From: Hylemonella sp.
GTDB taxonomy: Bacteria; Pseudomonadota; Gammaproteobacteria; Burkholderiales; Burkholderiaceae_C
Length of the DNA: 64,000 nt
NCBI GenBank assembly: GCA_030695415.1
Contig: JAUYQZ010000030.1
Location: forward strand, 1-64,000
Direction: 5' to 3'
The position numbers were made by a program, and so were the translations under genes. This document shows, in pieces, positions 37,029 through 46,111 of the stretch. Numbering within the stretch: position 1 is the stretch's first letter; each line of letters begins with the position of its first letter. Under the pieces are notes generated by a model. The model saw only the letters and a program-made list of their open reading frames with translations. It did not search any database and had not been told where the DNA came from.

Positions 37029-37086
37029 GGCCCTTGCAGGCTTCCCCTCGCCCGCCGCATGAAAGCGGCTGACCGGGAGGCCCATG

Positions 37087-37122
37087 AAAAAGAGGAGCGT
37101 GGTTCACGCTCCTCTTTTTTTG
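37087..37122. terminator. Bidirectional rho-independent terminator
   Basis: A 15-bp stem AAAAAGAGGAGCGTG/CACGCTCCTCTTTTT with a 3-base loop and further T residues. It lies between the plus-strand small protein and the minus-strand DUF3297 gene and could stop both transcripts. Confidence 0.9.
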
Positions 37123-37158
37123 GTCTCGACCGTCAGCGCCACAGGCGCAGGGGGTTGC

Positions 37159-37407
37159 TCAGCGGTAGAAGGCCTCCACCTTGCCCTTGAGCTTGATCAT
37201 CAAGGGGTTGCCACGGCGATCCAGTGTCTTGCCAGCCGGCACCTTGACCCAGCCTTCGCTGATGCAGTACTCCTCGACATCCTTGCGTTCCTTGCCGTTG
37301 AAGCTGATGCCCACGTCATGCTCGAACACGGCCGCCACATGGTGCGGGCTGCGCGGGTCGATGGAGAGGTGGTCGGGGAGTTCGGGGCGTTGTGTGCTGT
37401 CGTTCAT
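37159..37407 (-). CDS. DUF3297 family protein
   Basis: An 82-residue soluble protein, MNDSTQRPELPDHLSIDPRS..., matching the short DUF3297 family found in many Proteobacteria. Its hallmark is the region HDVGISFNGKERKDVEEYCI followed by GWVKVPAGKTLDRRGNPL. The function is not established; some annotations call members glutathione peroxidase-related, which I do not see support for here. It lies 28 bases downstream of the LLM oxidoreductase gene, so they may share a transcript. Confidence 0.85.
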   Translation of the reverse strand: MNDSTQRPELPDHLSIDPRSPHHVAAVFEHDVGISFNGKERKDVEEYCISEGWVKVPAGKTLDRRGNPLMIKLKGKVEAFYR

Positions 37408-37435
37408 GGGGCGTTATTGTCGTACAGACTGCAGA

Positions 37436-38452
37436 TCAGGCGGCTTGAGCTTCGGCGACGCGGGCCGCTGCTGCAATGTCCAGCGAGCGCAGGCGCAGAT
37501 CGGCATCAAACACGTCGGACACCAGGATGAATTCATCGGCCTGCGTGGCCTCGGCCAACTGCTCGAAGCCGGCACGCACGGTCTGCGGCCCGCCGATCAC
37601 GGCCATGGCCAGGAAGTCGGCAATGGCCGCGCGCTCCTGCGGGTGCAGCTGCGCCATGAAGTTCGGCACCGGCGGCGCCAGGCGGCCGCGCTTGCCGGTG
37701 ATGATGCCGAGCACGCGCTGGTAGGTGCTGCTGGCCAGGAACTCGGCTTCCTCATCGGTGGGCGCGGCGATCAGCGGCACGCCGATGGCCACATAGGGCT
37801 GCGCCAGCGTCGCCGAGGGACGGAACTGGCTGCGGTAGATATCGATGGCCTGCAGCAGCAGGCGCGGCGCGAAGTGCGAGGCGAAGGCATAGGGCAGGCC
37901 CTGCTCCGCCGCCAGGCGCGCCGAGTACAGGCTGGAGCCCAGCAGCCAGATCGGCACGTGGGTGCCCGCGCCCGGCATGGCGATCAGGCGCTGGCCGGGC
38001 TGGGCCGGCCCCAGCAGGCGCTGCAGCTCGGCCACGTCGCGCGGGAAGTCTTCTTCAGTCTCCACGCGGTCGCGGCGCAGCGCACGCATGGTCATGGGGT
38101 CGGTGCCGGGCGCACGGCCCAGGCCCAGGTCGATGCGGCCCGGGTAGAGCTCGGCCAGGGTGCCGAAGGCCTCGGCCACCACCAGCGGCGCATGGTTGGG
38201 CAGCATGATGCCGCCCGAGCCCACGCGGATGCGTTGCGTGCCCCCGGCAATGTGCCCCACCAGCACGGCCGTGGCCGAACTGGCGATGCCGGCCATGTTG
38301 TGGTGCTCGGCCAGCCAGTAGCGCTTGAAGCCCAGGGACTCGGCGTGTTGCGCCGTGCGCAAGGCGATGCCCAGGGCATCGGCCACCGTGCCGCCTTCGC
38401 GCACGGCCACCAGGTCCAGCATGGACAGGGCGATGTCGTTGACTGATTTCAT
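37436..38452 (-). CDS. LLM class flavin-dependent oxidoreductase (luciferase-like)
   Basis: A 338-residue TIM-barrel flavoprotein of the bacterial luciferase-like monooxygenase group, single-subunit type. Features include the N-terminal [39 protein letters not shown] near residues 42-60, [21 protein letters not shown] and [14 protein letters not shown], all typical of the MsnO8-like clade. It probably uses reduced FMN supplied by a separate reductase. The substrate cannot be inferred. ATG 38452 gives a normal length. Confidence 0.9.
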   Translation of the reverse strand: MKSVNDIALSMLDLVAVREGGTVADALGIALRTAQHAESLGFKRYWLAEHHNMAGIASSATAVLVGHIAGGTQRIRVGSGGIMLPNHAPLVVAEAFGTLAELYPGRIDLGLGRAPGTDPMTMRALRRDRVETEEDFPRDVAELQRLLGPAQPGQRLIAMPGAGTHVPIWLLGSSLYSARLAAEQGLPYAFASHFAPRLLLQAIDIYRSQFRPSATLAQPYVAIGVPLIAAPTDEEAEFLASSTYQRVLGIITGKRGRLAPPVPNFMAQLHPQERAAIADFLAMAVIGGPQTVRAGFEQLAEATQADEFILVSDVFDADLRLRSLDIAAAARVAEAQAA

Positions 38453-38526
38453 GAGGCTATTGTCAGCGAAGGCTCAACACAGCGGCGAACAGGGTGATTC
38501 CGCCGGGCGCCCACAGCCCGCGGGCG

Positions 38527-39237
38527 TCAGCCCTGCGGGCTGGCCTTGTAGCGCTGGTGCAGGATGCGCACGCGCTGCACATAGACCTGGGTCTCGGCGT
38601 AGGGCGGCACGCCGGCGTGTTTCTGCACCGCCTGCGGGCCGGCGTTGTAGGCCGCCGTCGCCAGCGTCAGATCGTTCCTGAAACGCACCATCATCGCCGC
38701 CAGGTAGCGCGTGCCGCCATGGATGTTCTCGTGCGGCACCCGGGCATTGCGCACCCCCAGTTCACGCGCCGTCGCAGGCATCAGCTGCATCAGTCCCACC
38801 GCACCCTTGGGCGAACGCGCGTCCACATTGAAACCCGATTCCGCATGGATGACGGCGCGCACCAGGGCCGGGTCGACGTTGTACTGGCGTGCCGCCCGCT
38901 CGATCTCGGAGGCAAAGGCATCCCGGTACAGCCGGGTCGCATGCCAGTCCACCGTGGACGTGGGACTGCAGGCGAAGCACTGGGGTTTGATCACCACATA
39001 GGCCCCGTGGCTGGGCGGCCGGTCGGAAAACGAGGTGGTGCCGCCCGAAAGGGACTTGTAGATCTTGGTGGCGGGCTTGGGCAGGTCCATCGGGCCTGCG
39101 CTGTCAGCCGCAGCAACGGGCCCGGACGCAGCGGCCTTGCCGGGCAGAGCCAGCAGCAGCGCGCCGATGGCCAGCCCCGCGGCCAGCGTGGTGGCAGCGC
39201 AAGCAGGCAGAAGTCGGCGTGGCTTGACGGCGTTCAT
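38527..39237 (-). CDS. Lytic transglycosylase (SLT/LysM-less, exported)
   Basis: A 236-residue exported peptidoglycan lyase. The signal region spans residues ~10-40 (LPACAATTLAAGLAIGALLL). The SLT domain occupies ~115-215: catalytic Glu in IHAESGFN, then SPKGAVGLMQLMPATA and AYNAGPQAV, the three family motifs. A Cys pair and an N-terminal 60-residue segment resembling a DUF4124-like start (KIYKSLSGGTTSFSDRPP) precede it. I start at ATG 39237; the longer frame to 39435 overlaps the polA 3' end. The gene is in the same direction as polA, 82 bases downstream. Confidence 0.88.
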   Translation of the reverse strand: MNAVKPRRLLPACAATTLAAGLAIGALLLALPGKAAASGPVAAADSAGPMDLPKPATKIYKSLSGGTTSFSDRPPSHGAYVVIKPQCFACSPTSTVDWHATRLYRDAFASEIERAARQYNVDPALVRAVIHAESGFNVDARSPKGAVGLMQLMPATARELGVRNARVPHENIHGGTRYLAAMMVRFRNDLTLATAAYNAGPQAVQKHAGVPPYAETQVYVQRVRILHQRYKASPQG

Positions 39238-39319
39238 ACGACAGATTCGGGCGATTTGCTGGATTTTCCTGCCAAACAGCCGGAACTGCCAAGCGACGGA
39301 ACAGAAAAAATAGGGCGTT

Positions 39320-42103
39320 TCAGTGCGCTTTATCCCAATTCGGCCCCACGCCCACCTCGGCCAGCAGCGGCACCTTGAGCTTGGCCACGCCCGCCATGAT
39401 CTTCGGGATCTCGTGGCGCAGCCAGCTGACTTCATCTTCGGGCACTTCGAAGACCAGTTCGTCGTGCACCTGCATGATCATCTTCGTCTTGCGGCCTTCG
39501 GCGTCCAGCACACGCTGCACCTCATTCATGCTGAGCTTGATGAGGTCAGCCGCAGTGCCCTGCATGGGCGCGTTGATGGCGGCGCGCTCAGCGCCGCTGC
39601 GGCGCGGGCCGTTGGGTGAGTTGATTTCGGGCAGGTAGAGGCGACGGCCGAAGACGGTCTCCACATAGCCGCGGGCCTTGGCCTGTTGCCGTGTCTCGTC
39701 CATATAGCGCTTCACGCCGGGGTAACGGTCGAAATAGCGCTCGATGTAGTTCTTCGCGGCCGTGTTGTCGATGCCCAGGCTCTTGGCCAGGCCGAAGGCG
39801 CTCATGCCGTAGATCAGGCCGAAGTTGATGACCTTGGCGTAACGGCGCTGCTCGCTGCTGACCTGGCTGGTCGGCACACCGAAGACTTCGGAGGCGGTGG
39901 CGCGGTGCACGTCCATGCCGTCGTGGAAGGCCAGCAGCAGGGCGGCGTCGCCGCTAATGTGCGCCATGATGCGCAGCTCGATCTGCGAGTAGTCGGCACT
40001 CGCAATCACGCTGCCCGCCGGGGCCACGAAGGCCTCGCGCACGCGCCGGCCCTCGGCCGTGCGGATGGGGATGTTCTGCAGGTTCGGGTCGTTGCTGGAC
40101 AGGCGCCCCGTCACCGCCACCGCCTGGGCGTAATGCGTGTGCACGCGGCCGGTGCGCGGATGCGCCAGCTGGGCCAGCTTGTCGGTGTAGGTGCCCTTGA
40201 GCTTGGACAGGCCGCGGTGCTCCAGGATCTTGGCCGGCAGGGGGAAGTCTTCGGCCAGCTTCTCCAGCACCTCTTCGTCGGTGCTGGGTGCACCGGTAGC
40301 CGTTCTCTTCACGATGGGCAGGCCCAGCTTGGTGAAGAAGATCTCGCCGATCTGCTTCGGGCTGCCGAGGTTGAAGGGCTGACCGGCCAGCTCGTACGCT
40401 TCCTGTTCCAGCTGCAGGATGCGCTGGCCCAATTGATGGCTCTGGTTGGCCAGCGTCGGCGCGTCGATCAGCACTCCGTTGCGCTCGATGCGGTAGAGCG
40501 TTTCCGAACTGGCCATCTCCAGCTCGTAGATGAACTTCAGCTTCTCGTCGGCCTGCAACAGCGGCCACAGCACGCGGTGCACGTCCAGGGTCTGGTCCGA
40601 GTCTTCGCAGGAGTATTCGGCCGCCTTGTCGATGGCGACCTGGCTGAAGGGAATCTGCTTGGCGCCCTTGCCGCACAGGTCTTCGTAGTTGATGCCGCTG
40701 CGCCCCAGATGGCGTTCGGCCAGGCTGGCCAGGCCATGGGGCTTGTGCACTTCCAGCACATAACTCTGCAGCATGGTGTCGTGCGCGTAGCCCTGCACCT
40801 CGATGCCGTGGTTGGCCAGCACATGGCGGTCGTACTTGACGTGCTGGCCCAGCTTCTTGTGCGCCGGGTTTTCCAGCCAGGGCTTGAGTTTCGCCAGCAC
40901 CTCGTCGCGCGGCAGCTGCGCGGGGGCATCGGGGTAGTCGTGCGTCAGCGGGATGTAGGCCGCTTCGCCGGGCACCACGCTGAAGGAGATGCCCACGACC
41001 TCGGCCACCATCTCGTCCAGCGAGGTGGTCTCGGTGTCGACGGCCACCAGTTCGGCGGCCTGGACCTTGAGCAGCCAGCGGTCGAAGCTGTCCCAGTCGA
41101 GGATGGTGTCGTACTTGAGCTGGCTCACACGTGGGGCCACCGGTGCTGCCGGTTCGTCGAACAGGCCGGGGTTGTTGTCGTCGGTCTTGACCTTGGCCGC
41201 TGGGGCGGGCGCCGCCTCGCCGCCGATGGACCGCGCCAGCCCCTTGAAGCCGTATTTCTCGTAGAAGTCCTTGAGCGCTGCGGTGTCGGGCTCGCCCACG
41301 ACCACGGCGTCCAGCGCCGGCAGGCCGGGCACCCAGCCCTGGAGGTCGCAATCCGTCTTGATGGTCAGCAGCTGGCGGCCGGTGGGCAGCCAGTCCAGGG
41401 CCTTCCTCAAGTTTTCGCCCATTGCACCTTTGATGAGTTGTGCATTGGCAATGGCGTTGTCCAGTGATCCGTACTCCTTCAGCAGTTTGACGGCTTTCAC
41501 AGGGCCGATTCCAGCGACACCCGGTACGTTATCCACCGTGTCGCCCACCAGGGTCTGGTAATCGATCATCAGGTGCGGGGGCACACCGAACTCGGCCTCC
41601 ACCCCGGCCATGTCGCGGCGCTTGCCGTTCATGGTGTCGACGATGGTGATGTGCGGCGTGACCAGCTGGGTCAGGTCCTTGTCACCGCTGCTGATGATGA
41701 CTTCCACTTCGTGGCTGGCGCCGGCCACCGCCAGGGTGCCGATCACGTCGTCGGCCTCCACGCCGGGTACGTCCAGCACCTTCCAGCCCATCAAACGCAC
41801 CACCTCGTGGATGGGCTCGATCTGCGCACGCAGGTCATCGGGCATCGGCGAGCGCTGGGCTTTGTACTCGGGGTAGAGCGCGTCGCGGAAAGTGGGACCC
41901 TTGGCATCGAACACACAGACAGCGTAGTCAGCGGGCACTTCCTTCAGCAGCTTTTGCAGCATGTTGATCATGATGCGTATGGCGCCGGTTTTTTGTACCG
42001 TGCCATCGGGCAAAGTGACACTCATGGCGTCGCCACCCGCAAAAAAGGCGCGGTACAGGTAGCTGGAACCGTCGACCAGCAGCAGGGTTTTCTTGTCGCT
42101 CAT
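39320..42103 (-). CDS. polA: DNA polymerase I
   Basis: Full length at 927 residues: 5'-3' exonuclease (~1-290, LLLVDGSSYLYRAFFA), 3'-5' exonuclease (~340-530, intact Asp/Glu in VAVDTETTSLDE) and polymerase family A (~560-927; SADYSQIELRIMAH, the O-helix RRYAKVINFGLIYGMSAFGL, and MQVHDELVFEV). It serves in repair synthesis and Okazaki primer removal. ATG 42103 is chosen over an extension to 42154 that would overlap the divergent promoter. The neighbours DUF2782 and thrB are the standard order in many Burkholderiales and Pseudomonas. Confidence 0.97.
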   Translation of the reverse strand: MSDKKTLLLVDGSSYLYRAFFAGGDAMSVTLPDGTVQKTGAIRIMINMLQKLLKEVPADYAVCVFDAKGPTFRDALYPEYKAQRSPMPDDLRAQIEPIHEVVRLMGWKVLDVPGVEADDVIGTLAVAGASHEVEVIISSGDKDLTQLVTPHITIVDTMNGKRRDMAGVEAEFGVPPHLMIDYQTLVGDTVDNVPGVAGIGPVKAVKLLKEYGSLDNAIANAQLIKGAMGENLRKALDWLPTGRQLLTIKTDCDLQGWVPGLPALDAVVVGEPDTAALKDFYEKYGFKGLARSIGGEAAPAPAAKVKTDDNNPGLFDEPAAPVAPRVSQLKYDTILDWDSFDRWLLKVQAAELVAVDTETTSLDEMVAEVVGISFSVVPGEAAYIPLTHDYPDAPAQLPRDEVLAKLKPWLENPAHKKLGQHVKYDRHVLANHGIEVQGYAHDTMLQSYVLEVHKPHGLASLAERHLGRSGINYEDLCGKGAKQIPFSQVAIDKAAEYSCEDSDQTLDVHRVLWPLLQADEKLKFIYELEMASSETLYRIERNGVLIDAPTLANQSHQLGQRILQLEQEAYELAGQPFNLGSPKQIGEIFFTKLGLPIVKRTATGAPSTDEEVLEKLAEDFPLPAKILEHRGLSKLKGTYTDKLAQLAHPRTGRVHTHYAQAVAVTGRLSSNDPNLQNIPIRTAEGRRVREAFVAPAGSVIASADYSQIELRIMAHISGDAALLLAFHDGMDVHRATASEVFGVPTSQVSSEQRRYAKVINFGLIYGMSAFGLAKSLGIDNTAAKNYIERYFDRYPGVKRYMDETRQQAKARGYVETVFGRRLYLPEINSPNGPRRSGAERAAINAPMQGTAADLIKLSMNEVQRVLDAEGRKTKMIMQVHDELVFEVPEDEVSWLRHEIPKIMAGVAKLKVPLLAEVGVGPNWDKAH

Positions 42104-42176
42104 GAGCAGGGTCCGTAAGGCAGACGCCGATTGTGCCTGCGCCGCAGCGCACACCCGCAGGTCCTACAATTGCGGG

Positions 42177-42515
42177 ATGCCCGCCGCTCTCCCCCGTTTT
42201 TCCTGTCTGCTGGTGGCCGTGTGCGGCCTGGCCGCTACCGCGGCCCTGGCGCAGCAGCCCGCCCCGCTGCCGCGTGACGCCGAGCCCCCCACCAAAGCCG
42301 GCGGCACCGAGCAGACGATCGAGCGCATCCGCCATGAGGATGCGGGCTCGCGCATTGACGAACTGCGCGTAGGCGGCGAGACCAAGAGCATCACCGTGAC
42401 CCCCAAGGGCAAGGCGCCGGCCTACGACGTGCCGCCGCAGGGCAGCAACCGCAACCCCGCCGACAGCGAACGCGACCGCAGCGGCAGCGGCGGCTGGAAT
42501 ATCCTCAAGTACTGA
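42177..42515 (+). CDS. DUF2782-like exported small protein
   Basis: A 112-residue protein with a signal peptide (CLLVAVCGLAATAALAQQ). The mature part is short, charged and contains TIERIRHEDAGSRIDELRVG followed by TKSITVTPKG, consistent with the DUF2782 proteins encoded between polA and thrB. ATG 42177 lies only 8 bases after TACAAT (42163-42168), a good -10 element, so the transcript may be leaderless. The C-terminus ends GWNILKY. Function is unknown. thrB begins five bases after the stop. Confidence 0.8.
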   Translation: MPAALPRFSCLLVAVCGLAATAALAQQPAPLPRDAEPPTKAGGTEQTIERIRHEDAGSRIDELRVGGETKSITVTPKGKAPAYDVPPQGSNRNPADSERDRSGSGGWNILKY

Positions 42516-42519
42516 TCCG

Positions 42520-43509
42520 ATGGCTGTATTCACTGAAGTCTCTTTCGACGAGGCCAGCGCCCTGCTGCGAGACCTCGACCTGGGCCAGCTGCAGGAACTG
42601 CGCGGCATCCAGGGCGGCATCGAGAACACCAATTACTTCGCCACCACCGACCAGGGCGAGTACGTGCTGACCCTGTTCGAGCGCCTGTCCTTCGAACAAC
42701 TGCCCTTCTACCTGCACCTGATGAAGCACCTGGCGCTCAAGGGCATCCCGGTGCCCGACCCGGCCGCCAACCGCGACGGCGACATCCTGCACAAGCTCAA
42801 GGACAAACCCGCCGCCGTGGTGAACCGCCTGCGCGGCCAAAGCGAGCTCCGCCCTGCGCCGGCCCATTGCGCCGCCGTGGGTGCCATGCTGGCCCGCATG
42901 CATCTGGCCGGGCAGGACTACAGCCGCAGCCAGCCCAATCTGCGCGGCCTGGCCTGGTGGAACGACACCGTCCCCCTGGTGCTGCCGCACCTGGATGCCC
43001 AGCAGGCGGCGCTGCTGCGCAGCGAGCTGGCCTACCAGAACCACGTGGCCGACTCGGCCGCCTACACCGCCCTGCCGCGCGGCCCCATCCACGCCGACCT
43101 GTTCCGCGACAACGTCATGTTCGACGGCCCGGCCGATGCGCCCGAACTCAGCGGCTTCTTTGATTTCTATTTCGCCGGCGTCGACACCTGGCTGTTCGAC
43201 CTGGCTGTCTGCCTGAACGACTGGTGCATCGATCTCGCCACGGGCGAGACGGACCGGGAGTGCAGCGCCGCTTTCCTGCAGGCCTATGCATCCGTGCGCC
43301 CGCTCACCGCCGCCGAGCGCCAGCTGCTGCCGGCCCTGCTGCGTGCCGGCGCCCTGCGCTTCTGGATCTCGCGCCTGTGGGACTTCCACCTGCCGCGCGA
43401 AGCCAGCATGCTGCAGCCGCACGACCCCAGGCATTTCGAGCGCGTGCTCAGGCAGCGTGTCCACCATCCGCTGCACGCAGCCGAACTCCTCGAGGCGACA
43501 CCCGCATGA
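42520..43509 (+). CDS. thrB: Homoserine kinase (choline-kinase-like type)
   Basis: A 329-residue homoserine kinase of the ThrB2/aminoglycoside-phosphotransferase fold, not the GHMP type of E. coli. It phosphorylates homoserine in threonine biosynthesis. Family motifs are IQGGIENTNYFATT, the catalytic loop GPIHADLFRDNVMFDG, and the metal Asp region FFDFYFAG. ATG 42520 is five bases after the DUF2782 stop. The final TGA overlaps the next gene's ATG, so the three genes plus the BPSS1780-type gene form one coupled operon. Confidence 0.95.
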   Translation: MAVFTEVSFDEASALLRDLDLGQLQELRGIQGGIENTNYFATTDQGEYVLTLFERLSFEQLPFYLHLMKHLALKGIPVPDPAANRDGDILHKLKDKPAAVVNRLRGQSELRPAPAHCAAVGAMLARMHLAGQDYSRSQPNLRGLAWWNDTVPLVLPHLDAQQAALLRSELAYQNHVADSAAYTALPRGPIHADLFRDNVMFDGPADAPELSGFFDFYFAGVDTWLFDLAVCLNDWCIDLATGETDRECSAAFLQAYASVRPLTAAERQLLPALLRAGALRFWISRLWDFHLPREASMLQPHDPRHFERVLRQRVHHPLHAAELLEATPA

Positions 43510-44318
43510 AACTCAACATCGTCCCGGCCCGCGCCGGTTTCGCGTGGGCCCGCGCCGGCGTGCGCACCTTCTGGCGCCAGCCGCTGGCGCTGGCGGGCCT
43601 GTTCTTCATGTTCATCTCGCTGGTCTCGGTGGCCAGCCTGATTCCCTACGTGGGCAGTGTGGTGGCGCTGGTGCTGCTGCCGGCGGCCACGCTGGGACTG
43701 ATGGCTGCGACGCGTGAGGCGGACCAGGGCCGCTTCCCCATGCCCTCCATCCTGATCACCGCCTTTCGCGCCGGTCGCCCGCAGGCCCGTTCCATGCTGC
43801 TGCTGGGGGCCTTCTATGCCGCGGGCTTCCTGGGCGTGCTGGGCGCCTCAGCCATGATCGACGGCGGTGCCTTTGCCCGCATGTACCTGGTGGGCGGAGA
43901 GCTCACGCCCGAGTTGCTGCAGTCATCGGAGTTCCAGAATGCCATGTGGGTGGCCATGGCCCTGTACGTGCCCTTCTCCATGATGTTCTGGCACGCCCCG
44001 GCCTTGGTGCACTGGCACGGCATCACACCGGGCAAGAGCGTGTTCTTCAGCTTCGTGGCCTGCAAGCGCAACCTCGGCGCCTTTGCGCTGTATCTGCTGA
44101 GCTGGCTGGGACTGTTCCTGGGCGTGGCGATGGTCGTCATGGTCGTGACCGTCGCCCTGGGCCAGCCCGGCCTGATGAACATACTGATGTTCCCCACGGC
44201 CATGCTGCTGGCGGCCATGTTCTTCAGCTCCATGTGGTTCACCTTTCGCGACAGCTTTGTCACCGATGAAGAAGCCCCGTCGCAGGCACCCGACGACGAG
44301 CCCGCAGCGAACCCCTGA
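43506..44318 (+). CDS. BPSS1780-family membrane protein
   Basis: A 270-residue inner-membrane protein with about six helices, starting [29 protein letters not shown]. The N-terminal ARAGWxWxxxGxRxFxxQPLAL pattern defines the Burkholderiales BPSS1780 family. ATG 43506 overlaps the thrB stop (ATGA). The C-terminal ~20 residues are acidic and Pro-rich. No function is established, and nothing here links it to threonine synthesis beyond translational coupling. yebC follows after 47 bases in the same direction. Confidence 0.88.
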   Translation: MKLNIVPARAGFAWARAGVRTFWRQPLALAGLFFMFISLVSVASLIPYVGSVVALVLLPAATLGLMAATREADQGRFPMPSILITAFRAGRPQARSMLLLGAFYAAGFLGVLGASAMIDGGAFARMYLVGGELTPELLQSSEFQNAMWVAMALYVPFSMMFWHAPALVHWHGITPGKSVFFSFVACKRNLGAFALYLLSWLGLFLGVAMVVMVVTVALGQPGLMNILMFPTAMLLAAMFFSSMWFTFRDSFVTDEEAPSQAPDDEPAANP

Positions 44319-44365
44319 ATCAACCCCGGCGCCCAGCGGCGCCGCCACACCAAGGAAACTCCGAT

Positions 44366-45079
44366 ATGGGCGCGCAATGGAAAGCCAAAGGCAAGGCACA
44401 GGCCGCAGATGCCCGAGGCAAGCTCTTCGGCAAACTGGCCAAGGAAATCATGGTGGCCGCACGCGGCGGCGCCGACCCTGCGCTGAACTCGCGCCTGCGC
44501 CTGGTGGTGGAGCAGGCCCGCAAGGTCTCCATGCCCAAGGACACGCTGGAGCGCGCCATCAAGAAAGGCGCCGGCATCGGCGGTGATGCCGTGAATTTCG
44601 AGCACGTGATGTACGAAGGTTTTGCCCCGCACCGCGTGCCCGTGATGGTGGAATGCCTGACCGACAACGTGAACCGCACTGCGCCCGAGATGCGCGTGCT
44701 GTTCCGCAAGGGCCAGCTGGGCACTTCCGGCTCGGTGGCCTGGGACTTCGACCACGTGGGCCTGATCGAAGCCGAACCCGCCGCAGCCGGTGCCGACCCC
44801 GAACTGGCCGCCATCGAAGCCGGTGCGCAGGACTTTGAAGCCCCCGGTGAAGACGGCGTCACGACCTTCATCACCGACGCCGCCGACCTGGACCTGGTGA
44901 GCCGCGCCCTGCCCGCCCAGGGTTTCACCGTGCTGTCCGCCAAGCTGGGCTACAAGCCCAAGAACCCCGTGGACCCGACCAGCCTGAGCGCTGAAGCGCT
45001 GGAAGAAGTGGAAGCGTTCCTGGCGGCCATTGACGCGAACGACGACGTACAGAACATGTTTGTGGGGCTGGGGAGCTGA
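44366..45079 (+). CDS. yebC: YebC/PmpR family regulator
   Basis: A 237-residue protein beginning [24 protein letters not shown]. The family blocks [36 protein letters not shown] and the acidic C-terminal half are present. YebC proteins were described as DNA-binding regulators and more recently as factors that relieve ribosome stalling on proline-rich stretches; sequence alone does not choose between roles. Its likely start is ATG 44366, preceded by AAGGAAA. The lower-GC segment starts soon after its stop. Confidence 0.93.
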   Translation: MGAQWKAKGKAQAADARGKLFGKLAKEIMVAARGGADPALNSRLRLVVEQARKVSMPKDTLERAIKKGAGIGGDAVNFEHVMYEGFAPHRVPVMVECLTDNVNRTAPEMRVLFRKGQLGTSGSVAWDFDHVGLIEAEPAAAGADPELAAIEAGAQDFEAPGEDGVTTFITDAADLDLVSRALPAQGFTVLSAKLGYKPKNPVDPTSLSAEALEEVEAFLAAIDANDDVQNMFVGLGS

Positions 45080-45186
45080 GGCTTCGGCTCATGAGTGGCG
45101 GTCGCGTGACGACTGCTACCGGACAAGCTAAGTTCTTCATGTCGTGAGACAGGGTTCAAATACGCAAATTGGGAGTCAATAGCTAG

Positions 45187-46005
45187 ATGGCCCTTAGCTT
45201 AAATAGCCTCGTCGGTATGGCACTTCAAGATTGGCGGAGTGACGAGAGCTGGAAAGCAATTTCGGAACTCCAAATGCGTGGATCGCCTGAGGCGCTAGCC
45301 CTTGTCCGTAGGCTGGCGAAAAGTCGAAATCCTCGGAAACGCGCGCTCGGTTTGTATATCGCGTCACAACTTCGCCAGCGCCAAAAAGGTGATCCTTTCA
45401 GAAGTATTGAGTACGCGCTGGAAGACACGCAAGAATTGCTTTTGGCAGGACTGCACGACATATGCCGTGATGTACTTCACGCGGCAATTTCGGGGGCTGG
45501 TCACCGGCCACATCCGCTTGCGTTGCCTGAGCTAGTCAAGTTCGCTTCGCACCCAGATCAAGAAATTCGATTTGGAGTTGCAGTCGCGTTGGGGCGCTAT
45601 TCTGAGGCTGGCTCCATTGATGCATTGCTACGTCTTGCAAGAGACGACTCTGATGCTGTTCGTGACTGGGCTACGTTTGGAATCGGCACCATGCAAGAAG
45701 TGGACGATCAGAAGATCCGCGATCTGCTGTGGGTCAATCTCCAAGATAAGGATGAAGATGTTAGAGGCGAGGCACTGGTCGGTCTTGCTATTCGTAAAGA
45801 CGAGCGAATCATTCCAGTTCTTCTGAAACAGCTGGAAACGAACTGCCGTGTTTATGAACTGACAGCATCAGAGTCGACTGCAAATCCGCAACTACTAGAG
45901 CGCCTCAATACGATAAAAGACTCCGTTACCAACGATGTCAGTATTGATTCATATTGGTATGGGTGCCTCTTGGACGCTATCGATGCGTGTAGCAAGAAGG
46001 AATAG
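45187..46005 (+). CDS. HEAT-repeat protein in a lower-GC patch
   Basis: A 272-residue protein of stacked helices. HEAT-like units are visible at ~30-65 (PEALALVRRLAKSRNPRKRALGL), ~105-140 (PELVKFASHPDQEIRFGVAVA), ~140-175 (LLRLARDDSDAVRDWATFG) and ~180-210 (LQDKDEDVRGEALVGLA). HEAT proteins act as scaffolds or, in phycobilin and tRNA systems, enzyme partners; nothing here says which. Codon use has many A/T-ending codons and GC is clearly below its neighbours, as are the flanks 45080-46110, which suggests recent transfer. No promoter, integrase or repeat marks the borders. Confidence 0.8.
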   Translation: MALSLNSLVGMALQDWRSDESWKAISELQMRGSPEALALVRRLAKSRNPRKRALGLYIASQLRQRQKGDPFRSIEYALEDTQELLLAGLHDICRDVLHAAISGAGHRPHPLALPELVKFASHPDQEIRFGVAVALGRYSEAGSIDALLRLARDDSDAVRDWATFGIGTMQEVDDQKIRDLLWVNLQDKDEDVRGEALVGLAIRKDERIIPVLLKQLETNCRVYELTASESTANPQLLERLNTIKDSVTNDVSIDSYWYGCLLDAIDACSKKE

Positions 46006-46111
46006 AGGGTGATTTCCTAGGATGTATCTGAACGTCTGGTTTGGAGAAATGTGAGTACCGCGTTTGGGTTAGCAGCACGCAATGCGCAACCGCGGTTGAG
46101 CCCCAAAGCCT

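Noticed and set aside
45149-45175. GGTTCAAATAC resembling a tRNA T-loop
   Set aside because: No matching acceptor stem, anticodon or CCA within 100 bases.
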